A stretch of DNA of 64,000 nucleotides from SZUA-229 sp041589175 (GCA_041589175.1 JBFHWF010000005.1:1-64000), one strand, 5' to 3'; shown: positions 18,066 to 28,743, numbered from the stretch's first letter. The notes: a model not told the origin generated them from the sequence alone. Made by a program: numbers and translations.

Positions 18066-19511
18066 CTAAGAATTTGCTTCTTGTATACTACCGATGGTAA
18101 CGATCTTCATGTTATTGGTACCGCCACCTTCGTCACCCAGGGAGTCGCCCCGCGTGATAATAATCCTGTTTCCATCATCGAGGATGCCCTTGTCCTTCAG
18201 CAGGCCAGCAACCGTCGAACTGACATTGTAATCTCCTACCTGACTAAAATCGATACTGGTCGGATAAACGCCACGGTAAAGTGTTAATTTTCGTCGAGTC
18301 TGCTGATGCGGTGTCATTGCATATATCGGTATACCCGAGCTAATGCGTGACATCCAGAGTACTGTAGAACCCGATTCCGTTAGCGCAGCAATACCATCAA
18401 CCTCAAGATGATTAGCGGTATACATCGTTGCCATAGCAATCGCTTCATCAACCCGGCCAAAGGTCAGCTCCATACGGTGATCCGACTTTAACGCACGCGG
18501 GTGGCGCTCGGCTGATGTACAGATACGACTCATCGCCTTTACTGTTTCGATAGGGAATTTACCCGCAGCTGTCTCACCAGAGAGCATAACTGCATCAGTG
18601 CCATCGTGTACCGCATTCGCTACGTCAAACACTTCGGCGCGAGTTGGAATCGAGTTATCGATCATCGACTCCATCATCTGTGTTGCCGTAATCACTACGC
18701 GATTCATACTACGCGCCTTTGATATCAGGTCTTTCTGTACCGCTGGTAGCTCAGCATCCCCAATTTCAACACCCAGATCGCCACGCGCAACCATAATAGC
18801 ATCGGATGCTTCTATGATTTCATCAATAACATCAAGGGCTTCTGCTCGCTCGATTTTCGAGACAATAGCACCATGACCACCAGCATCTCTCAACAGTTTA
18901 CGAGCCTGAACGATGTCGTCTGCAGTTTTAGGGAATGATATCGCAACATAATCAGCTTCTAGAGCTGCGGCTGATTTGATATCTTCCTTATCCTTATCAG
19001 TAAGCGCAGGCGCAGAAAGCCCTCCGCCCAGCAGATTAATACCCTTCTTGTCAGACAGATAACCACTATGCACAACTCGGCAGTGTATTTTCATTCCATC
19101 GACATGATCGACATCCAGTAACATACGACCGTCATCGAGTAGCAGGCGATTTCCTGGCTTAACATCCTTCGGCAGAGTTTTATACGTAATGCCTACAGCA
19201 TTCACGTTGCCAGCGGTTGGATCCATATCTGCATCAAGGCAGAACATATCGCCTTCTTTAAGAAATACCTTGCCATCCACAAAACGCTCTGTACGGATTT
19301 TTGGGCCCTGCATATCTGCAAGCACACCTACTACACGCCCACACTTTTCTGCTGCCGCTCGTACCATTTCGACACGCTTTGCCTGCTCTTCATGTGTGCC
19401 ATGTGAATAATTCAAACGCACGACATCAACACCAGCTCGCACCAGCTCTTCGATAACCCTGGGCTTATCAGTCGATGGCCCTAATGTTGCTACTATTTTC
19501 GTTCTACGCAA
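18066..19511 (-). CDS. pyk: Pyruvate kinase
   Basis: Pyruvate kinase turns PEP and ADP into pyruvate and ATP. I place the start at TTG 19511 (481 residues, MRRTKIVATLGPSTD) because GAGGAG lies nine bases upstream and this matches the usual PykA N-terminus. The frame also runs 11 codons further to a TTG at 19544, but that would put the ribosome site inside the gene. Motifs: RLNYSHG, DMQGPKIRTE, KIERAEALD with the catalytic Lys, MVARGDLGVEIG, and ITATQMMESMI. The effector-binding C-terminal domain is complete. Confidence 0.93.
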   Translation of the reverse strand: MRRTKIVATLGPSTDKPRVIEELVRAGVDVVRLNYSHGTHEEQAKRVEMVRAAAEKCGRVVGVLADMQGPKIRTERFVDGKVFLKEGDMFCLDADMDPTAGNVNAVGITYKTLPKDVKPGNRLLLDDGRMLLDVDHVDGMKIHCRVVHSGYLSDKKGINLLGGGLSAPALTDKDKEDIKSAAALEADYVAISFPKTADDIVQARKLLRDAGGHGAIVSKIERAEALDVIDEIIEASDAIMVARGDLGVEIGDAELPAVQKDLISKARSMNRVVITATQMMESMIDNSIPTRAEVFDVANAVHDGTDAVMLSGETAAGKFPIETVKAMSRICTSAERHPRALKSDHRMELTFGRVDEAIAMATMYTANHLEVDGIAALTESGSTVLWMSRISSGIPIYAMTPHQQTRRKLTLYRGVYPTSIDFSQVGDYNVSSTVAGLLKDKGILDDGNRIIITRGDSLGDEGGGTNNMKIVTIGSIQEANS

Positions 19512-19617
19512 GGGTAGAAGCTCCTCTATATTTTTACCGCTCAATTCTTACTTCTTCAAAACTACTTTAATACAACTGGACACCCCCTGGTGCCCGACGG
19601 AGCTATTCAAAATCTTC

Positions 19618-19647
19618 AGGTCAGTGCTTCATCGAAGCAGCTGACCT
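19618..19647 (-). terminator. Hairpin between pgk and pyk
   Basis: AGGTCAG-TGCTTC / GAAGCA-G-CTGACCT forms a 13-bp stem with one bulged base and an ATC loop. It has no proper U-tract on either strand. It could be a processing or attenuation hairpin between pgk and pyk. Confidence 0.5.
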
Positions 19648-19674
19648 GACTTTGACGCAAACCGCATGCAGACC

Positions 19675-19695
19675 AAACGAGGCATCACCTCGTTT
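19675..19695 (-). terminator. Short hairpin just after pgk
   Basis: AAACGAGG-CATCA-CCTCGTTT is a perfect 8-bp stem that begins about a dozen bases beyond the pgk stop on the minus strand. The trailing T-run is only TTT, so it is probably a leaky terminator or a 3'-end stabiliser. Confidence 0.5.
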
Positions 19696-19706
19696 TGTGT
19701 CAGTAA

Positions 19707-20891
19707 TTATGCGTCTTTTGCTCGTGCCTCAAGCATTGCCACAGCTGGCAGTTCTTTACCTTCCAGGAATTCCAGGAACGCACCACCACCTGTTGAAATG
19801 TATGAGACCTTGTCAGAAATATTGTACTTATCAACAGCTGCCAGTGTGTCACCACCGCCTGCAATAGAAAATGCTGGAGAATCAGCAATCGCCATTGAGA
19901 TCGCTTTTGTACCTTCGCCAAACTGATCGAATTCAAACACGCCGACAGGACCGTTCCAGACAATAGTACCGGCTTTCTTCAGTACTTCAGCAAGCACCGC
20001 TGCCGAGTCAGGGCCGATATCAAAGATCATGTCATCATCTGCGCATTCTTCAACTTTCTTAAGCGTTGCTTCTGCAGTTTCAGCAAATTCTTTAGCACAT
20101 ACGATATCCGTTGGAACAGGAATATCACCACCACGAGCCTTTGCATCTTCTGTCAGCTTCTTCGCTGTATCAATCAGGTCTTCTTCGTAAAGTGACTTAC
20201 CAACATTATGACCCGCAGCTGCAATAAATGTATTCGCGATACCACCGCCTACAATCAGCTGATCGACTACTTTCGATAGCGACTCAAGAACCGTCAACTT
20301 GGTTGATACTTTAGAACCACCAACAATCGCAACCATTGGGCGAGCCGGGTTATCCAGTGCCTTACCTAGCGCATCCAGCTCCGCTGCCAGCAGCGGGCCT
20401 GCACATGCAACGGGAGCAAACTGACCCGCGCCATGAGTGGAGGCCTGTGCACGGTGAGCTGTTCCAAATGCATCCATTACATACACATCACACAGAGCTG
20501 CGTACTGTTTGGAAAGTGCTTCGTCGTTCTTCTTTTCACCAACATTGAAGCGACAGTTTTCAAGTACAACAACTTCACCATCTGCAAGTTCAGGTGCCTT
20601 ATCAAGATAGTCTTTTACCAGCTTAACTTCTTTTCCAAGCGCATCCGTCAGGTAGTTAACAACTGGCAGCAGTGAAAACTCATCTGCAGGTTCGCCTTCA
20701 GTAGGACGCCCCAGGTGAGACATCAGCATAACTTTAGCACCTGCTTCGATGCAGTGCTTAATCGTTGGCATAGATGCTTCAATACGCTTTGCACTTGTTA
20801 CCTTGCCATCTTTAACTGGTACGTTCAGGTCCTGACGAATCAGAACACGCTTACCCGCAAGATCAAGATCAGTCATTTTAATTACTGACAT
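19707..20891 (-). CDS. pgk: Phosphoglycerate kinase
   Basis: 394 residues. PGK exchanges phosphate between 1,3-bisphosphoglycerate and ADP, in either direction. Typical motifs are VLIRQDLNVPVKDG, LMSHLGRPTEGE, VMDAFGTAHRAQAST, VAIVGGSKVSTKL, and WNGPVGVFEFDQF with the GGGDTLAAV nucleotide loop. AGGAG lies eight bases before the ATG. A perfect hairpin separates it from the gap gene upstream. Confidence 0.96.
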   Translation of the reverse strand: MSVIKMTDLDLAGKRVLIRQDLNVPVKDGKVTSAKRIEASMPTIKHCIEAGAKVMLMSHLGRPTEGEPADEFSLLPVVNYLTDALGKEVKLVKDYLDKAPELADGEVVVLENCRFNVGEKKNDEALSKQYAALCDVYVMDAFGTAHRAQASTHGAGQFAPVACAGPLLAAELDALGKALDNPARPMVAIVGGSKVSTKLTVLESLSKVVDQLIVGGGIANTFIAAAGHNVGKSLYEEDLIDTAKKLTEDAKARGGDIPVPTDIVCAKEFAETAEATLKKVEECADDDMIFDIGPDSAAVLAEVLKKAGTIVWNGPVGVFEFDQFGEGTKAISMAIADSPAFSIAGGGDTLAAVDKYNISDKVSYISTGGGAFLEFLEGKELPAVAMLEARAKDA

Positions 20892-20924
20892 GAAAACTCT
20901 CCTAAAAAATAAATAAATTACTCA

Positions 20925-20962
20925 AAAGTTGTTTGCTAAATATTCACTTAGCAAACAACTTT
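20925..20962 (-). terminator. Perfect 15-bp hairpin between gap (copy 2) and pgk
   Basis: AAAGTTGTTTGCTAA and TTAGCAAACAACTTT pair perfectly around an 8-base loop, 28 bases past the gap stop. On the minus strand the stem ends in TTTT. It is a likely partial terminator that lets pgk and pyk be expressed at a different level. Confidence 0.65.
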
Positions 20963-20989
20963 AAAAACCTTATCGATGTGGCAGTCTCT

Positions 20990-21994
20990 CTATGACGCAC
21001 TCATCATTGCAATTGTGGTATCAATCATGCGGTTTGAAAAACCCCATTCATTGTCATACCAGGCACAAACCTTAACCAGATTGCCTCCAATGACGCGTGT
21101 TAATGTTGCATCAAAATTTGAGGTCGTACTGGTGTGATTAAAGTCGACCGAAACCAGCGGACCATTGCTGTAACCCAGCACCTTGCCGTCAGCCGCCTCC
21201 TTCATAATCGCGTTGATTTCTTCAACCGTTGTGTCACGACTTGCACTAAAGGTCAAATCCACTAGCGACACATTTATTGTCGGCACACGCACAGCAAACC
21301 CATCCAGCTTGCCATTCAACTCTGGCAACACCAGGCCGACTGCAGCAGCCGCACCGGTTTTCGTCGGTATCATTGAACTGGTTGCAGATCGAGCGCGACG
21401 CAGATCACTGTGATACACATCCGTTAACACCTGATCATTGGTATATGAATGAATGGTTGTCATCAGACCATTCTCAATACCTATTTTTTCATTGATCGGC
21501 TTGACCAGTGGCGCAAGACAATTTGTTGTGCATGATGCATTCGAAACAACCGTATCATCGGGCTTCAGTACATCATGGTTCACACCGTACACTATCGTTG
21601 CATCTACACCATGACCACCGGGCGCAGATATAAGCACTTTACTTGCACCAGCCTGCACATGTAGAGACGCTTTATCCTTACTGGCAAAAAACCCCGTACA
21701 CTCATGCACAATATCAATACCCAACTCACCCCATGGCAGATTTGCAGGGTCTTTCTCAGCAAGCACACGAATTTTGTCACCGTTGACGACCATATAATCG
21801 CCATCAACTGTAACCTCACCAGGGAAACGGCCATGCGCCGTGTCATACTGGGTTAAATGCGCATTGGTAAACGCATCGCCAAGGTCATTGATCGCAACAA
21901 CCTGCACCTCATCCGTACGCCCAGACTCATAAATTGCACGCAATATGTTACGGCCGATTCGACCATAGCCATTTATTGCAATTTTGATTGCCAT
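20990..21994 (-). CDS. gap: Type I glyceraldehyde-3-phosphate dehydrogenase, GapB/Epd-like clade
   Basis: 334 residues with the Rossmann start NGYGRIGRNILRA, catalytic Cys155 in SNASCTTNCLAP, and His182 in TTIHSYTNDQ. TNDQVLTDVYHSDLRRARSA and NMIPTKTGAAAAVGL-like text place it in the clade of Pseudomonas Gap and E. coli Epd, not E. coli GapA. Such enzymes often serve the anabolic or Calvin direction, or oxidise erythrose 4-phosphate. The next gene upstream encodes a GapA-type enzyme. AAGGG lies eight bases before the ATG. Cofactor choice (Asp in INDLGD suggests NAD) is not certain. Confidence 0.93.
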   Translation of the reverse strand: MAIKIAINGYGRIGRNILRAIYESGRTDEVQVVAINDLGDAFTNAHLTQYDTAHGRFPGEVTVDGDYMVVNGDKIRVLAEKDPANLPWGELGIDIVHECTGFFASKDKASLHVQAGASKVLISAPGGHGVDATIVYGVNHDVLKPDDTVVSNASCTTNCLAPLVKPINEKIGIENGLMTTIHSYTNDQVLTDVYHSDLRRARSATSSMIPTKTGAAAAVGLVLPELNGKLDGFAVRVPTINVSLVDLTFSASRDTTVEEINAIMKEAADGKVLGYSNGPLVSVDFNHTSTTSNFDATLTRVIGGNLVKVCAWYDNEWGFSNRMIDTTIAMMSAS

Positions 21995-22139
21995 ATCAAA
22001 CCCTTCGACTCATAACACTGACATGTCACAAGCCTGATATCTGTTTTACTCAACCCGCTTAAACGGGGAGTCATTTAAAGCCTACTGGTAAAATTACTCA
22101 ACCACTCGAGCAACTTTACAAACAGGTTTTAAGCTTTAA

Positions 22140-22171
22140 AGGGCGAGCCATCAAACCACAATGACTCACCC
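22140..22171. repeat. Imperfect hairpin between the two gap genes
   Basis: AGGGCGAGCCAT and ATGACTCACCCT pair over 12 positions with two G-T mismatches. It is one of three adjacent inverted repeats in this 341-base intergenic stretch. Its role is unknown. Confidence 0.4.
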
Positions 22172-22183
22172 TCTAAATTCCTT

Positions 22184-22219
22184 TTTGCCACCATCGTAGA
22201 AAACTACGATGATGGCAAA
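22184..22219 (-). terminator. 16-bp hairpin downstream of gapA
   Basis: TTTGCCACCATCGTAG and CTACGATGATGGCAAA pair with one mismatch around AAAA. It lies past the gapA stop and after the large palindrome. The minus-strand tail is A-rich rather than U-rich, so efficient termination is doubtful. Confidence 0.45.
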
Positions 22220-22343
22220 CTAAGAAAGATTTTTCCCGAGAGCAAGGCGGAGGGGATTTTTGAGATGTCTGAGCGCACTTATGTGCGCGATGCATTCAAA
22301 AATCCCCGACAACGCCGCTATCGGGGAAAAGATTCTTAGTTTG
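22217..22343. repeat. 127-bp near-palindromic intergenic element (MITE/REP-like)
   Basis: The ends AAACTAAGAA and TTCTTAGTTT are exact complements. Inward, TTTTTCCCGA pairs with TCGGGGAAAA, AAGGCGG is opposed by ACGCCGC, GGGGATTTTTGA matches TCAAAAATCCCC exactly, and the centre is GCGCAC-TTAT-GTGCGC. The whole folds into one long cruciform centred at 22280. Its outer arm includes the last codon and stop of gapA. It encodes nothing. The rest of this 341-base gap (21995-22335) holds only further hairpins and the short leader of the second gap gene. Confidence 0.75.
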
Positions 22344-23340
22344 CAGCGACGTGCTCTACGAAACGCATCATGTTACAAGTGTAGCCGTACTCGTTGTCGT
22401 ACCAGCTAACCAGCTTAACAAATGTGCCGTCCAGCGCGATACCCGCTTCTGCATCAAAGATTGAAGAGAAACCAACACCACGGAAATCAGTAGAAACCAC
22501 TTTCTCGTCTGTGTAACCCAGAGTCTTAGAAATATCACCGTTTTCAGAAGCATCTTTCATCGCTGCACAGATGTCTTCGTATGTCGCTTCGCTGTTCAGC
22601 TCAACTGTCAGGTCAACAACAGATACGTCAGAAGTCGGAACACGGAAAGCCATACCCGTCAGCTTGCCATTCAGTTCTGGCAGAACAACACCTACTGCCT
22701 TAGCAGCACCCGTTGATGATGGGATGATGTTTTCCAGGATACCGCGACCACCGCGCCAGTCTTTCTGAGAAGGACCGTCAACCGTTTTCTGAGTTGCAGT
22801 AGCAGCATGAACAGTCGTCATCAGACCACGCTTGATGCCCCACTTGTCATTGATAACTTTAGCCATTGGCGCCAGGCAGTTTGTTGTACAAGACGCTGCA
22901 GAAACGATCGCCTGACCCGCGTAAGTGTCGTGGTTAACACCGTATACGAACATTGGCGTGCCGTCTTTAGAAGGCGCAGACATAACAACTTTCTTTGCAC
23001 CTGCATCGATGTGCTTCTGACAACCTTCTTCAGTCAGGAAGAAACCAGTAGAGTCGATAACGATATCTGCACCTACATCACCCCATTTCAGGTCAGCAGG
23101 ATCGCGCTCAGCAGTCAGACGGATTTCTTTACCGTCAACAACCATGCAACCGTTACCCGCTTCTACAGTACCGCCGAAACGACCGTGTACTGAGTCATAC
23201 TTCAGCATGTATGCCAGGTAGTCAGCATCCAGCAGATCGTTGATACCAACAATCTCGATGTCTTTGAATTCATTGTAAACTGCACGGAATACCATACGGC
23301 CGATACGACCAAAACCGTTAATACCTACTTTAATAGCCAT
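22336..23340 (-). CDS. gapA: Glyceraldehyde-3-phosphate dehydrogenase, GapA type
   Basis: 334 residues, very close to E. coli GapA in text: INDLLDADYLAYMLKYDSVHGRF, SAASCTTNCLAPMAKV with catalytic Cys151, His178 in TTVHAATATQ, and TVDGPSQKDWRGGRG. Asp35 in INDLLD favours NAD. It oxidises glyceraldehyde 3-phosphate in glycolysis. GAGGAT lies about seven bases before the ATG. The stop codon sits inside the arm of a large palindrome. Together with the second gap it suggests separate catabolic and anabolic enzymes. Confidence 0.95.
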   Translation of the reverse strand: MAIKVGINGFGRIGRMVFRAVYNEFKDIEIVGINDLLDADYLAYMLKYDSVHGRFGGTVEAGNGCMVVDGKEIRLTAERDPADLKWGDVGADIVIDSTGFFLTEEGCQKHIDAGAKKVVMSAPSKDGTPMFVYGVNHDTYAGQAIVSAASCTTNCLAPMAKVINDKWGIKRGLMTTVHAATATQKTVDGPSQKDWRGGRGILENIIPSSTGAAKAVGVVLPELNGKLTGMAFRVPTSDVSVVDLTVELNSEATYEDICAAMKDASENGDISKTLGYTDEKVVSTDFRGVGFSSIFDAEAGIALDGTFVKLVSWYDNEYGYTCNMMRFVEHVAAN

Positions 23341-23386
23341 TTTTTATCCTCGGTTATATTTTCAAAAATTAAACTTACTTTAATCC

Positions 23387-23477
23387 GTCGCTCCCGAATG
23401 CCTCTGTCGGGAGCCTAGTGACTTTTTACTTTCAGCCCAAAGACACTGGATCCCCGACAGAAGCATTCGGGGATGAC
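23387..23477. repeat. 91-bp dispersed-type palindromic repeat between tkt and gapA
   Basis: Two 39-base arms (23387-23425 and 23439-23477) are complementary at 30 of 39 positions around a 13-base spacer. Each arm also folds on itself: CTCCCGA/TCGGGAG on the left and TCCCCGA/TCGGGGA on the right. The text GTCATCCCCGAATGC and GGATCCAGTG is of the kind found in many proteobacterial intergenic repeat families. It could act as a terminator after gapA's upstream neighbour tkt. Confidence 0.75.
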
Positions 23478-23490
23478 AGCAATTCGCTAC

Positions 23491-25464
23491 TTAGAGTACA
23501 GACTCAACTGCTTTAACAACATTCTCAACAGTGAAGCCAAATTCTTTGAACAGCTCACCTGCAGGTGCAGACTCACCGAAGTGGTCAATACCTACAACCG
23601 CATCCGCATACTTGTACCACAGCGCAGTCGCAGCAGCTTCAACGGCAACTGTTGGCACACCCGCTGTCAGGACAGATGCACGGTAGCTATCGTCCTGCGC
23701 TTCGAAACGATCAACAGCAGGCATAGATACAACACGAATCTTCTTGCCAGACATCGCTTCTGCAGCGCCTGTTGCCAGTGCAACTTCAGAACCCGTTGCA
23801 ATAATGATTGCATCCGGCGTGCCGTCGCAGTCTTTCAGGATGTAACCACCCTTAGCAATTGCAGCGATCTGTGCATCAGTACGCTCCTGGTGAGGCAGAC
23901 CCTGACGCGAGAAGATCAGACAAGACGGACCGTCTTTACGCTCAATCGCCTGCTGCCATGACACGGCCGATTCAACCGCATCACAAGGACGCCATACTGA
24001 CATGTTTGGAATCAGACGCATGGTTGGGATTTGCTCGATTGGCTGGTGAGTCGGACCATCTTCACCCAGACCGATTGAATCGTGCGTGTAAACGAAGATG
24101 CTCTGAATCTTCATCAGCGCCGCCATACGCAGTGCGTTACGCGCGTACTCAGAGAACATCAGGAAGGTTGCACCGAAAGGAATCAGACCGCCATGCAGCG
24201 CGATACCATTCATGATTGCAGACATACCAAACTCACGCACACCATAGCGAACGTAGTTAGCTTCTTCGTTGGCATCCATTGGCTTGTAACCAGACCATTC
24301 AGTCAGGTTTGAACAACCCAGGTCAGCTGAACCACCAAACAGTTCTGGAACCATTGGCGAGTAGTTTTCGATAGACGCTAATGATGCCTGACGCGTCGCA
24401 GGACTTTTCGCTTCTGCATTAACAGACGCGATATAGTCAGCCGACTTCTGCGCCCAGTCAGCAGGCAGATCGCCAGCAACACGACGCTCGAACTCAGCCG
24501 CCAGCTCTGGGAATTCTGCTTTATATGCCGCGAACTTTTCATTCCATGCGGCTTCTGCAGCTTTGCCTTTTTCTTTCGCATCCCAACCCTGGTAAACAGA
24601 CTCAGGCACTTCGAAAGCACCATGATCCCAACCCAGCGCAGCTTTAGTCAGGTTAATTTCTTCATCACCTAATGGTGCACCGTGACAGGCATGAGAACCC
24701 GCCTTGTTTGGCGAACCAAAACCGATGGTTGTCTTACAACAGATCAGCGTAGGCTTGTCAGTCATTGCCTTCGCCATTTCAGTGGCTTTAGCAATCGCTT
24801 CAGGATCATGACCATCAACGTCTGCAATCACATGCCAGCCGTAAGCTTCGAAACGCGCAGGCGTATTATCCGTGAACCAGCCTTCAACGTGGCCATCGAT
24901 AGAGATGCCGTTATCATCCCAGTAAGCGATCAGCTTGCCCAGACCTAAAGTACCGGCCAGTGAACACGCCTCATGCGAGATACCTTCCATTAAACAGCCG
25001 TCACCCAGGAATACATAGGTATTATGGTCAACGATAGTGTGACCTTTCTGGTTGAACTTGCCAGCCATTGCCTTTTCGGCGATCGCCATACCAACTGCAT
25101 TTGTAATACCCTGACCCAGTGGGCCGGTAGTAGTTTCTACACCTGGCGCATAGCCATATTCAGGATGACCTGGTGTTTTAGAGTGCAGTTGACGGAACTG
25201 CTTCAGATCATCAATAGACAGATCGTAACCTGTCAGGTGAAGCAGTGAGTAAATCAGCATAGAGCCATGACCATTAGAAAGAACGAAGCGATCACGATCT
25301 GCCCACTTGGGATTAGTCGGGTTGTGCTTCATGTGGTCGTTCCACAATACTTCTGCAATATCTGCCATACCCATAGGCGCACCTGGGTGACCAGAATTAG
25401 CTTTTTGCACTGCATCCATACTTAAAGCACGGACCGCATTCGCAAGCTCTCTGCGTGATGACAT
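23491..25464 (-). CDS. tkt: Transketolase
   Basis: 657 residues, the usual length of TktA. It moves two-carbon ketol units with thiamine diphosphate in the pentose phosphate and Calvin pathways. Visible motifs: NSGHPGAPMGMAD, GHGSMLIYSLLHLTGYDL, the ThDP motif GDGCLMEGISHEA to WDDNGISIDG, and THDSIGLGEDGPTHQPIEQ. GGAG lies seven bases before the ATG. It is the first gene of the central-carbon cluster. The 414-base gap upstream (25465-25878) holds no gene that I can support, only a palindrome at 25557. Confidence 0.96.
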   Translation of the reverse strand: MSSRRELANAVRALSMDAVQKANSGHPGAPMGMADIAEVLWNDHMKHNPTNPKWADRDRFVLSNGHGSMLIYSLLHLTGYDLSIDDLKQFRQLHSKTPGHPEYGYAPGVETTTGPLGQGITNAVGMAIAEKAMAGKFNQKGHTIVDHNTYVFLGDGCLMEGISHEACSLAGTLGLGKLIAYWDDNGISIDGHVEGWFTDNTPARFEAYGWHVIADVDGHDPEAIAKATEMAKAMTDKPTLICCKTTIGFGSPNKAGSHACHGAPLGDEEINLTKAALGWDHGAFEVPESVYQGWDAKEKGKAAEAAWNEKFAAYKAEFPELAAEFERRVAGDLPADWAQKSADYIASVNAEAKSPATRQASLASIENYSPMVPELFGGSADLGCSNLTEWSGYKPMDANEEANYVRYGVREFGMSAIMNGIALHGGLIPFGATFLMFSEYARNALRMAALMKIQSIFVYTHDSIGLGEDGPTHQPIEQIPTMRLIPNMSVWRPCDAVESAVSWQQAIERKDGPSCLIFSRQGLPHQERTDAQIAAIAKGGYILKDCDGTPDAIIIATGSEVALATGAAEAMSGKKIRVVSMPAVDRFEAQDDSYRASVLTAGVPTVAVEAAATALWYKYADAVVGIDHFGESAPAGELFKEFGFTVENVVKAVESVL

Positions 25465-25556
25465 AGGATATCTCCAATCAAGTTTTTTAAAATTTGCACC
25501 GTTGTGACGGCTTTCGCCGAGCCCACACAGCGGCAGGAATTCTGTTAATCAGTTCA

Positions 25557-25579
25557 CTGTTTTTGTGTGCACAAAACAG
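25557..25579. promoter_or_regulatory. Palindrome upstream of tkt, operator candidate
   Basis: CTGTTTTTGTG and CACAAAACAG are complementary over ten bases with one bulged T, around TG. It lies 93-115 bases before the tkt ATG, in an otherwise featureless gap. It does not match the HexR, Cra or LysR/CbbR patterns that I know. Confidence 0.35.
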
Positions 25580-25878
25580 CAGGGTATACCTACCCACTCT
25601 TAAGTAAAGGGGCGCTATTTTCCCTCACTTCGGCCAATTCGGCAACTTTAATCCTTGAGACAGATCAGCCAAATCGCCCATCGAAACACATGGCCAGCGC
25701 ACGTTCAGCACTTATGCCAAGCCACTATATTCTTATTTTTCAGAAACTTAGAAAGCTGTGCGCGGCATCATCAATACCCGGTCCAAGCGTTTTTTATACC
25801 CAGATAAAAACAATCGCATTCTGATTATTTTTTAACCAGCATCACCAGACAGCCCTTGCACAGCGAGCCGTCATCGCC

Positions 25879-26439
25879 TCATGCGCCTTCTTTCCATTTA
25901 ATCGAGCACCCCATACTTGGAATCTGCTCTTCTGGCCCCTTCCCGGTCTGCGCAACCTGCCTCATCGCCTCAAACAGATCACGACGCACATCAGCAGACG
26001 CGGCCTCCTTACGACTTTCATCGAGACGCCCCCGGTACTGCAACTTGAGTTCACTGTTATAACCGAAGAAATCAGGCGTACACACCGCACCATAGGCTTT
26101 TGCTACCTGCTGGCTCTCATCTAGCAGGTAAGGAAAATCAAACCCCGACGCCTGCGCAATCTTCTGCATATTTTCGAACGAGTCTTCCTCATACTCCGTC
26201 GGATCATTGGACATAATTGCCACCGTATTCACGCCCAGCGCTTTCAGCTCATTCGTATCCCTCACGATACGGTCACGAATTGCCTTCACATACGGGCAGT
26301 GATTACAGATAAACATCACCAGCAGGCCGTTTTCCCCCTTACACTCCTGCAGGTTCCAGGTTTTACCATCGACCCCCGGCAGCTCGAAGTCGATGGCTGG
26401 AAGGTCAAACTCGCACACGGGCGTCTGCAAACTCACCAT
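25879..26439 (-). CDS. Thioredoxin-family (AhpC/TSA-like) protein
   Basis: 186 residues from ATG 26439, chosen because GAGGGG lies seven bases upstream; the frame runs open to 26523 without a better signal. It has a redoxin fold: LPGVDGKTWNLQECKGENGLLVMF, then the active-site region CNHCPYVKAI with a C-x-x-C pair, and YGAVCTPDFFGYN with the cis-proline and an extra Cys. There is no signal peptide, so it is cytoplasmic. Close relatives are annotated only as thioredoxin family or redoxin proteins; the reductant and substrate are unknown. It faces away from rpoD. Confidence 0.85.
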   Translation of the reverse strand: MVSLQTPVCEFDLPAIDFELPGVDGKTWNLQECKGENGLLVMFICNHCPYVKAIRDRIVRDTNELKALGVNTVAIMSNDPTEYEEDSFENMQKIAQASGFDFPYLLDESQQVAKAYGAVCTPDFFGYNSELKLQYRGRLDESRKEAASADVRRDLFEAMRQVAQTGKGPEEQIPSMGCSIKWKEGA

Positions 26440-26655
26440 ATTGATACCCCTCAGAAATAAATCGTCATTCGGCCAGCTACCATGCCACCAAGCACCTGTC
26501 TGCGCAATTCCTTTTCCAGCCATCCGCCACGAATGCGCCGCCTGGCATGGAACCCGCCTTCACCGCAACGGTCTTACCGTATATCGCATTAGTTATATTT
26601 ATGATGGCATGACTAAATTATCTTTATGATATGTATAGCTACAGGCCGCCATGCA

Positions 26656-26664
26656 TGCTAAAAT
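26656..26664 (+). promoter_or_regulatory. Probable extended -10 box of rpoD
   Basis: TGCTAAAAT is an extended -10 element (TGn plus TAAAAT) 42 bases before the rpoD ATG. No convincing -35 is seen, which fits the extended type. Confidence 0.4.
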
Positions 26665-26705
26665 GAGTGGTTCAGTTTTGAATTCTTGAAACTTTGTGGA
26701 TAACC

Positions 26706-28589
<1,884 letters not shown>

Positions 28590-28600
28590 TCTTGTCTCAT

Positions 28601-28635
28601 AAAAACAGACGCTTATAATAGGCGTCTGTTTTTTT
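28601..28635 (+). terminator. rpoD intrinsic terminator
   Basis: AAAAACAGACGC and GCGTCTGTTTTTTT pair over twelve bases around a 9-base loop, with a seven-T tail, 12 bases after the rpoD stop. Confidence 0.92.
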
Positions 28636-28666
28636 ATTGGGTTTTACTTTCCCTTTAAATATATAC

Positions 28667-28743
28667 GGGCCCGTAGCTCAGTTGGTTAGAGCGTCCGACT
28701 CATAATCGGCAGGTCGAAGGTTCAAGTCCTTCCGGGCCCACCA
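28667..28743 (+). tRNA. tRNA with CAU anticodon, probably tRNA-Ile2
   Basis: 77 bases including the encoded CCA. The cloverleaf closes: acceptor GGGCCCG/CGGGCCC, the D arm with GTAGCTCAGTTGGTTAGAGC, the anticodon arm CCGACTCATAATCGG with CAT at 28701-28703, and the T arm AAGG-TTCAAGT-CCTT. CAU can mean Met or Ile2. C4-G69 and C5-G68 in the acceptor stem are the pairs favoured by the lysidine synthetase TilS, while elongator tRNA-Met usually has other pairs there, so Ile2 (reading AUA after modification) is preferred. Confidence 0.9.

Noticed and set aside
16964..25464. Carbon cluster as proof of a Calvin cycle
   Set aside because: All six enzymes also serve glycolysis and the pentose phosphate pathway; no RuBisCO or phosphoribulokinase gene is present.
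25491..25560. SAH riboswitch-like text (GGCTCGG and AACGGTGC) upstream of tkt on the minus strand
   Set aside because: The pairing 5' strand (CCGAG and GAGCGCUGC) is absent, so the conserved fold cannot form.
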